Assembly: GCA_018398585.1 (NCBI GenBank)
Contig: JAGTTD010000010.1
Location: forward strand, 1,877,501-1,941,500
DNA: 64,000 bases
From: Simmondsia chinensis
Taxonomy: Eukaryota > Streptophyta > Magnoliopsida > Caryophyllales > Simmondsiaceae
Reading direction: 5' to 3'
Shown here: positions 34,073 to 44,000 of the stretch, piece after piece
Position numbering within the stretch: position 1 is the stretch's first letter
Layout: every line of letters begins with the position of its first letter
The notes under the pieces: generated by a model
Database searches by the model: none
What the model was told of the DNA's origin: nothing
What the model saw: the letters and a program-made list of their open reading frames with translations, nothing else
Made by a program: the position numbers and the translations under genes

Positions 34073-34800
34073 ACAACAATAACAACAAACCCAGTGTCTC
34101 CAGGGGCTCCCGCATAAGCAGGGTCTGGGGTGTATATGTACGCAGCATTCCCCTTTCAGAGGGCTACCCTAAAAGGAGGCTATTTTCAAGGACCCCCAAC
34201 CTGAAAAGTTGGTCCGCAACAATGAGCCAAAGACCTAGCTATAGGAGAAGCAACAAATGCATCAGAATGGCAACCAAAAAAAAATGCAAGTTAAAACAAC
34301 AAACTCAAAGTATGCCACAACAGGCACAGAACACAGATATAATGAAGATAGAGATACGGATAAAGATAAAGGATAGAGATAGAGATAGAAGAGATAGAGA
34401 AAGAGAATGAGATAGGGATAGATATAGAGGATAGATAAAGGGGTAGAGATTATGTTCAAAAAAAAAAAGATAAAGGGGTAGAGATAGAGAAAAGTAGGTA
34501 AGTAGCAAGTAACAGCTCATGATATTCAGAACACAGCCTACATGCGCCAAGAGGACCTAGCATTATTAAGCTGGATGACCCTACTCTTACCGGATCATCT
34601 AATACCCCCCTATGCTAGCCCTCCATTGGGCCCTATCTAAGGCCATCTCCTCCCGAAGGTTTAGGTAGGTGAGGTATTGTCGGATCGTCTCAAGCGATCT
34701 CTTATTTGGTTTGCCTCTGCCTCTTCTGCCTAATGTAGTGAGGGGCTGTTCGCATCTCCTGATTGGAGTGTTGTCCGGTCTCCTTCTGACATGTCCGAAT
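34073..34800 (-). mobile_element. 5'-truncated RTE LINE, minus strand, with the end of its ORF
   Basis: Perfect 13-bp duplications, cctcaattatata, lie at 34060-34072 and 34801-34813, which defines a 728-bp insertion. On the minus strand it begins inside the reverse-transcriptase ORF (34799-34599). A 3' UTR with a gataga/tatctc-rich tract and an internal A-run (34458-34468) follows, then the same 3' module and (ttg)n tail as the 5S-headed SINEs. This copy ties the TTG-tailed family to an RTE-clade LINE. Confidence 0.9.
34599..34799 (-). pseudogene. C-terminal end of an RTE-type LINE reverse-transcriptase ORF
   Basis: The 66 codons plus stop begin FGHVRRRPDNTPIRRCEQ, include RRGRGKPNKRSLETIRQYL and end DRAQWRASIGGY. 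GHVxRRP, RGRGRPxxxW/SxETIRxDL and DRAQWR are typical of the C-terminus of plant RTE-clade ORFs. The fragment has no internal stop but lacks the catalytic domains through 5' truncation at insertion. The copy at 55752 overlaps its last residues (RAQWRASIG) and then differs by a homopolymer length change, so the true C-terminus is uncertain. Confidence 0.82.
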
Positions 34801-35075
34801 CCTCAATTATATATTATTAAAAAATAATTTTTATTTTACAATAATAATTAAAAAAATGAATAATATTTATTTATGTTTTTTAAAGGGATAGCTAACATGT
34901 CGCTTTACCATTGCATTTTTTTGGTATTTATACCCAACTCCTCTCCTCTTTTCTTCTGCCCCCATATCATCTCTCCTTTATTCTCTCTCTCCTCATATTT
35001 TGAATTTCTTTTTCTTGTTTTAATTCAAGAAAATTATTTTTCATTAATTTTAAGGAAAATTAATTGGAGGAAAAA

Positions 35076-38000
35076 ATGGGAAGCCAAGAAGCAAAGAGGA
35101 CAATCACAGGATGGGCTGCAAAGGACTCCTCTGGTGTTCTCTCTCCGTACTCTTACTCCCTCAGGTTCGGGTTTTTTTGATCAAGTTTTTTTTTTAACAG
35201 ATTGTTCGTTTACGAGAAAGTAATATAGAAATTTGAAATTTATAAAAAGCGGGTATTTACGCTCTTGTTTCATTACCAGAAAATTCGTAATATATGAAAA
35301 GTTTAAGAAGTAAGTTACTTAGCTGCCCAGGTTCTAATTTATGTGAATTATAATCATACATAAATATTTACTTGCTAAAAGTTGATACAAGAATTGAATT
35401 TCTTAGATATATATCACTTTCTATATGAATTTTAATCTTGTGCTAACCAAAAAAAAAGTAACATTTTTGGTGTCCTAACATCTCCCGTCTAAGCATGATC
35501 TGGGGATAGATGTACACAGCTTTTTTCCTTCAGGGTGCTATCTTAAAGAGAGATTGTTTCCAAAAATCACCAACGTAAAGGGTGCAACACAAAAACTTTC
35601 TTGGAGATCACTCGTCTCGGTAAAGGGCATCTTTTTTTTTCATGATTTTAGGTTGTTTTTGGCCAAAAACAGTACTCTTAAATTAAATTAGAAATTATTT
35701 TTTCATTTTTAAGTAGAAAGTAAAGCAAAAGTAATAACAAAAACTAAAATTTTTCAGATAAAAATATCTCTTTTAAAACATATTTGTGTAAAATGCTTAT
35801 ACAGAAAGTGTTTACAATAAAAAATAGTCATTTCATAATTTAGCCAAAGATGTTCAATATTATCTAAAGTCGTGATGTCTGTTAAATTTGCACGCCACAA
35901 AGTTGGTGCATATGAGGTTTTTATATAAATTTAAGTAGAGTTTTATTCTAAAACTAATTGGTAATAGGCGGAGCAACCTACTAGACTTATAGATTGATCT
36001 CTTTACTCTGATAACTTTAATATATAATTTTGTTACAGTATATTCTTATTAAACTGACATGCGAAGTAATAAAACGGGAACAGGAAAACAGGGGAAGAGG
36101 ATGTGTACATAAAGGTGATGTGCTGTGGAGTATGTCACACTGATCTTCATCAAACCAAGAATCATCTCGGCATGTCCAATTACCCTATGGTTCCTGGGTA
36201 TTTTTTCTCTCTTTTTTTTTAATTATATTAAAGATAATAATTCATGAATTTTATTAACTTGTTTTATCTTTTTATTTTAATTTACTTGATGTTAAAAAAT
36301 TATCTGTCCCAAAAGCTTAAGCTTGTGGGTAAAGGTGTAAGACTGGATTTACTCTTACCTAGTACTTAAATTATGTTAATACTGAAAGTAAGTGTTGGGA
36401 TTTCAACTCGTGACCTTTTAGTCAACAATGATACGTTGTTGAGAAATTATGTGTCCCAAAAGTTTAAGCTGATAATTGAAAATTCAAGAGTGGTTTTATG
36501 CTCTAATATGTGCGTGGATCGATATTGCAGAGGGCTCACCTCTTACCTTGTGTTTAAATTATATTAATACTGAAAGTAGGTGTGGGGATTCGAACTCGTG
36601 AACTCTCAATCAACACGGCTCTGATATTATGTTAAGAAATTACTTGTTTCAAAAGCTTAAACTGATGGTTGAAAGTCCACAACTGGTTTATACACTACCA
36701 GTAGATTATAATATTAATCATCTAATCAAATATAACCCAAGCCGGGCTCCGTTTGTTTAGGAGAAAATTAGATTCTAGACTTGATTTTTCTCTTTTGTTG
36801 TTTGATGTGCGTTTTTAAACGGAAAATATTTTTTGAGAGAAGAGGTTTTTTTTTCAAAAGGTGGAAAATGACTTCAATTGTAAAATGTGAAAAATCATCA
36901 ATGCAAACCTTCAAAGTATATTTATCAGTCGGAATTTGGATCAGATTAAATTTATGTTGGTTATAAAATAATTTATTGAATAATTAGTAGAAAATATTTT
37001 TAAAAATAAACAAAAAAAAACATCATAATATGAAAATAAATATTTTGTTGAAACAAATAAAAAAACTTTTTCACATGTGGGGTAAGTTGGAAAGACTAGG
37101 GTGCGTTTTTCCTCGTTGAAAACTCTTCGTTTTCTAGAAGATTATTTTATTGAGGTCCGAGTTTTTATTATCTAAGTATTTTTATATTTTAATATATATA
37201 ATAAAGTATTTTATATTTTTAAAATTTTATCATTTAGATATTTTATATAAGAATTTAGTAAAATTTTATCAAAATTTGATTAATTTTTATCATAAAATAT
37301 TAATATGATACATGATAATATATAAGTACCATATCCGTTGGTGAAAATTCAGCAAATTATAAAAAAAAAAGGTATATTGAATTATAACAGAAGATATTTA
37401 TACGCTGGCAAAGTAGTGTGTCATAATAGCTTTATACGGTAAAAAATCATAGCTTTATAATAAAGGATATTTATATATTGTTCTAATCATATTCTATCTT
37501 AGCACTTTTTAATAAAAATCTATTAAATTTTGGTAAAATATATCTAATTGTATATTCTTAACATCCGAGGTGCTTGATCGATAGAAGTTTAAAACCTTGA
37601 GATATCTCATTATATATATTAAATCAAGCTATTAGGTGATAAATGCACAAATCTTAAGATATCTGAGTGATAAATTCGCTTATGACTAAAAATATAATTT
37701 TTAATTTTTTATGACTAAGAGTTTATTTATCAGATACTAATGTAATCGGATCTCATTAGAACTCCGAAGTTAAACATGCTTGGGCGAAAGTAGTACTAGG
37801 ATGGATAACCTCCTAGAAAGTCATTGTGTTGTTAATATTATAAAGTTAGAGGTTCTCAAAAATAGTCTTTTAGCAGGGTTATACCCTAAAGGGATAAGGC
37901 TGTGTATATTCACCTTCTTCAAATCCCGTTTATATAAAAGCTTTTGAAAAATTGGGTCTGCCGTTGTCGTGGTCGTCGTCGTCGTCGGTAGTGGTGGAAA

Positions 38001-41000
38001 ACATAGTGATTGAAGAGCAATAATAGACTAGTTTAACCAATCGTCAATTGACAAATATTTTTTTTTTTTAATGACTAAGGTTACTTGATTGCAAAATCTG
38101 AACATTTAATTCTTTTTATTTAAGAAATTATATTCGTCCTTCTTTAGTCAGATGCTGTCTATTACTATTACTGATATTATATTTAGGAAATTTTATGATT
38201 TTCGTTTTAAAATACTAACATAATACATTATCTTGCTTATATATAAATATTTTGTCATAAATTAACGACTTTTTCCTAATATATTAGATTTTATTAAAAG
38301 CATTGATATAATGCATATGTATTATCATTGTCATATATTATATCAATAATTTTATGATAAAAATTGATCAAATTGTACAAAAGTTGACCAAGTTCTTGCA
38401 AAACATAAAGTATCTAAGCGGTAGTTTGTCTTTTTATATAATTTTTTATGGGTTTTATTTCGGAAAATTTAGGTTTTAAAGAGAATTTACTTATTTATTT
38501 ATTATTTCAATTTCATTAAAATTAAAAACAAAAGTAAAAAGGGGCGTCGTGTTATTTCTAACACAAAAATATAAATGTGAAAACAAATTTTTAAAATTTT
38601 GTAACTATTATTTATTACAAGTTATATCAGCAATAATAATAGATTCAGTGCCTTAAGAGCTCCTGCATAAGTGAGGTCTGAGAGGGGTGGATGTACGTAG
38701 CCTTACCCCTTTATGGTATAACCTTGTTGAGAGGCTATTTTTTAGGACCCCGAATCTTATAAGGTTGATAACACGAGGGCTTTCGAGGAGGTCACCTATT
38801 TTGGTATTACTCTTGTCCAAGCGCGCTTAACTTCAGAGTTTTATTATTATTTTAAAATAAAAATAAAAATTATTTCTAATTTTTTATTTAAAAAAAATCA
38901 AAAAAATAGAAATGATGTTAGTGGGTGGAAATGTTGGGAGAAAGCGACCCTGTTGTGGTTGGAATTTGCAAAATGTCTTCTTACAATGATCCTGACACTT
39001 GACTGTAATATGTCGTATAGCTATTGTGAAAGGTAAAAATTATTATTGACGAGTAATAAGGTAATTTATAAATTATAAGAGTTATAAAATTATTTTAAAA
39101 ATTATATTTTTTACTCTAGTAATAAAAATTTAGCCCTGTCAATAACATAACCTAATTTATAATGTATATATTAGTATCATGAGATTTGATGTATTTATTT
39201 TTTTCACGACCTTGTGAAATTAGTTTAAAAGTTTAATATATTTAATAAAATGGCTCAAATGTTAGTATATAGGGGTATAAAATTGATCATTCTTTTTTAT
39301 TAATAGTGTCATAAGATTATGATTCATAAATTGAATGGGGGGAAGCTTTACCAACAAATAACAGTAAGTTTTATACCCTTTTATATCGTTATTTGAACTA
39401 TTTTATCAGTCATGTGTAACTTTTGGGCTAAAAAATTATTTCACGAATTTTGTGGACTGAAATATTAATATACCAAACTTTAAGGTATTAATATGTATAG
39501 TACCCTTTATAAAATTTTATTATGAATTACACAGTCGATTTGACAATAACGTTTTTCGCTGACGTTAACTCCACCCTAGTTTCTATTCTATAATTTGATT
39601 GACCTAATAAGGTTATAGTTAAATAATCGTGTATTCTAATATTTAAAGGAATGGTTCATTTACCAGGCACTAATGCAATCGGATCTCATTAGAACTCCGA
39701 AATTAAACGTGTTTGGGCGAGAGTGGTACCATAATGGGTGACATCCTGGGAAATCCTCGTATTGCCAACCCTATAAGGTTAGGGGTTCTCGGAAACAGCC
39801 TCTCGACAGGGTTATACCTTGAAGAGATAAGGCTGCGTACATCCACCCCTCAGACTTCGCCGAGGCGGGAGCCCTTGAGGCATTGGGTCTGTTATTGTTG
39901 TTGTTGTTGTCTAATACTTAAAGAAAGAAATGTTAATTGCATATTAATTTCACTTACCCAAAACTTACAAAATCTAATTGATCTGAAATCTTAGATAAAA
40001 TCAAAGTGACCTAACTTGGCTTGAATTTGACCTGAAATTTGAAACGGCATAGTTCTATTTATCCTACCCTACTCGCGTGGACTCCGTGCTCCAAATGACT
40101 CAACTTGATGAACCCAAAACGTGGCCAGACTTGAACCTAACATTAACCCATACAACTTAGACTTTTAATCCTTTAGGCCAAACCAAGCTAACTCGAAACT
40201 CATAATGACTCAATCGAACCTAAAGGTAGTCGAAACCTGGCCAAATCCAACACAACTTAGAACTCGAAATATCTCAACCCAACCCGAGATCACTTAAACC
40301 TTAAAATAACTAAATTGATCAATTGATCTAAATTTAAGATGTATTGAACTTAAAATGACCTAACTTGAATTAGATCCGACACAAGCTTTCCCGAATAGTA
40401 AAATGGCCCAACTTAATCAATCATAATTTTGATTAATTTAATCATTCACATTGAAATTTCAATTCTATTTTATTTATAATTTAAGGAGTCCAAAACTACA
40501 ACTACTACTTATATTATATAAAAATAAAATAAAATATTCAAATGCTACCAAGGATAAGACACTTATCCTTTCACACTTTTTTTTTTCTGTGCATACATGG
40601 ATAACATATGTTTCTACTTTTTTATTTAAAAAATATTTTTATAAAAATTTGTTTCAAGACCGGGTTTGACTGTGGCAAAACCCAGCCCAATTCGAGGTTT
40701 GACCCGAGTCAGACCCACCCGGGTTTAACAGTAGCAAAACCCTGCCCAGTTGGAGGTTTGACCCGAGTCAAATCAGTGGCTCGATTCGACCAGTCCAGCA
40801 AATGATATTTGTCATTGGTCATATCGGGTTAGGAAAATTCCCCCCCCTAGACCCAACTCGGGTCGACCTGTTATATGAATGGACTAACTCAGTTCAATTT
40901 GTAGGTACCTCTGTTGGTCAAGTTCACCTATAATTTATATTTTGGACTTGTATTTGTACGTTCCTATTTAGATATACTTACCACTAATATAATAAAATAT

Positions 41001-44000
41001 ACATTTTCTTAATACTATTCATATAATATAGTATTATAACAATATTTAAATTTTTCGCATTTAAAATATAAATGGTAATTGGAATAATCAACTAATATCC
41101 GCACATAAATTAAATATTTATACTCTATATTTTGTTAATTTTGTCATTTGAACGCTCAAATTATTAATCATATTCTTCGGTTATCGTGTGTTATGCTTCT
41201 ACTACTACTATTGTGACAAACATTCTTCTTTACTTATATAAGTCATTGAAATTTAATTTCACCAAATTTTCGTATACAGCCAAATGATACGCATACATAT
41301 TGAATGTCGGTTAATTCCCGTACAGTATTTTACTAACGATGCGTTTTGGTGATGATAGGCATGAAGTGGTAGGGGAGGTGGTGGAGGTGGGATCGGGAGT
41401 GAACAAGCTCAAGAAAGGAGACATAGTAGGAGTCGGTGTTATCGTCGGGTGCTGCGAGAAATGTAGCCCTTGTAGAACCGAAGAAGAACAATATTGCAAC
41501 AAGAAGATTTGGAGTTACAATGACGTCTACACCGACGGTAACCCTACCCAGGGTGGCTTCGCTCCCTTCATGATCGTTCATAACAAGTAATTCCTGTTCT
41601 CTCTTTCTGATTATTTTCTTGCTTTATCGAAAAAACTGTAAAGAAAATGGAGAAATTCAGACTTAGGTATCCTAAGGTCTAATTTTTATGACATAGATAT
41701 CTTGATGTTTTAATATACACAATGTGGTATATATCTTTTTGTTCGAAAATTTTTATCTTTTAGATGCTCTAAAGTTTTCAACTTTTAAGAAATCAACCAT
41801 CATTCTACTAAAAATCGATAGATTTTAATTAAAAAAATATTAAAGTAAATTATGAATCCCATAATCTATGAACATTTTCGTTTAGAATTTGGTAATTTTT
41901 TTTTTTGTTAAAAAGTGCTACATAACATATGCTTTTGATAATATATAAGTAATTTATTTAAAATACCACGAACTTTTTAGTACTTCGTTGAATTTTTGCT
42001 AAAAGTATTGACATATTTTATATATATTACTGTGATCATATATTATATTAGTATTTATGTATAAAATTGTTTAAATTTTAATAGAAACTCATCGAATTAA
42101 AATAGAAAATACCTAAGTAATAAAGACTCAAAACTCAGCATATCTTAGTCATATTATTGCTTTAAAAATAAAATGTTTTATCCGATAATAATGCATCTAA
42201 ATCTCAAGCCTCTAAATAATAATTTTCTAAAAATATACATGTATAGCACGTGTAAAGGGCCATGTATTATGTATAGGAATTTTTTAACATGTACCCACCA
42301 TATTTTAATATTTAATTGATTAATAAAAAATTTATTATTATTATTAATTATATCTGGCCAATTAATATAAAAATATAGTACAATTAATACATATTAACGT
42401 AAGACCGTATGTATACTATATTTTGCTTGAAAAGCACTTAAATCCACGTGTCATGCTCACAGTAATCACGCAAATCAAAAGAAATCATATTTTTCTTATT
42501 TTTGGTAATAATGTGGGGTTGGTACCTGTCGGCCACGTAATACACGCATGGGCAACATTAAAGCAAAAGCAACATTTTCAGTAACCCAAAGACTCTCGTC
42601 TAAGCAGAGTATTGGGGGTAGATATACGGAGCCTTTATGGGAGGCTATTTTTAAGAACCCCCAACTTGAGGGTTGTAATACGAGGACTTCCCATGAGGTC
42701 ACCAATCTTGATACTATTCTCGCCCAAGCATGTTTAACGTTGGATGTCTAATAGGATCATGTGCTTGCGTGTTGGTACATGCATGGGTAACATTATGAGA
42801 GAATAAGGGTCTGTTTGGGATTGATTATTTTAAAAAAATAAGTGCTTTTTTTTCTTAAAAAAATAGTTTTCTAGAATCTGATGGGTGTTTGGTAAATATA
42901 AAAAAAGCACTTTTTATTAAAAGCAGAATTTTTTTTTGCTTATAAACATAAGCAGAAATTTGATACTTCTAATTATAAGTAGAAGCAGAATCAAAAATTT
43001 AAAATTTTTAGGACAAATAAACCCCTACTTAAACATTAAAATTACATCATACCATATCCTCTTTTAAAATCCTAACATTCTACCCAACCAATTTGGTCCT
43101 TTTCGGTAATTTGACCAAAAAAAATATTTTTCTTAAACACTGGCCAAATGTTAATAATAATAAAATAAATGCTTCTGACTGATTGAGCCAAACACAAACT
43201 ACTTTTTCAAAACATCACTTTTCACATAAGTGCTTTTACAGAAAATACTTTTGAAATAGGCAGTTTTTTCACAGCAATTCCAAACAGGCCCTAAGACAAT
43301 CAATTGTTATTTTCATAACAAAAATTATTATTAACAGAGTAATTAAGTGAGTCACAAAATTATTTTGAAAGCTGTGATTTTGCTTCAGTAATAATAATTT
43401 TATCCTGGTAATAATAAGGCCAGTCCGGACATTTTTTAGCTGCAAGCAAAAATTTCAATGGGGCCCTTCATATAGAATAAATTATAAAAATTTTGATTAT
43501 AAAATTTTGTAATATTAACAATTAATACTTTAAAATAATAATCCAAAATTTTGAGGACCCCAAACGGTTGCTTGGATCGCTTGAAGTTTATATCTGACTT
43601 TGGTAATAACGGTACCCAAAATATATGGGTGTGAATAGGCGTGCCTTATTTTGACCTCTAAGTTGAGTTATTCAACTTAACAAGTGGAGCCTGAATTTGA
43701 TGAAGTTCGAGCTTATAAGCATGAGAGTTTAGACGAGTCTATATTGACATAATTTACTAGATTAAATATGCTTAATCGAGTCAAGTTTGAACTTAAATAA
43801 AGTGAGCTTAGCGAGCTTTCCGAACTGTGTTCAAGCTCAATTGAACCAAGTTGAGCTCGTGTTTGAAGTTTTAAGCTCGGAGCTTCAAACCAAATTGAAT
43901 GTTGACAAGTCGAGATGCTGTTGGCTCAGCTCATATGCACCCCGGATTATATATTTTCAATTTTATAAATTAATATTGAAAAAAAATTATAAATTAATAA

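Noticed and set aside
34873..35223. 116-codon frame at the CAD start
   Set aside because: It overlaps CAD exon 1 in another frame; the CAD frame from 35076 fits the family.
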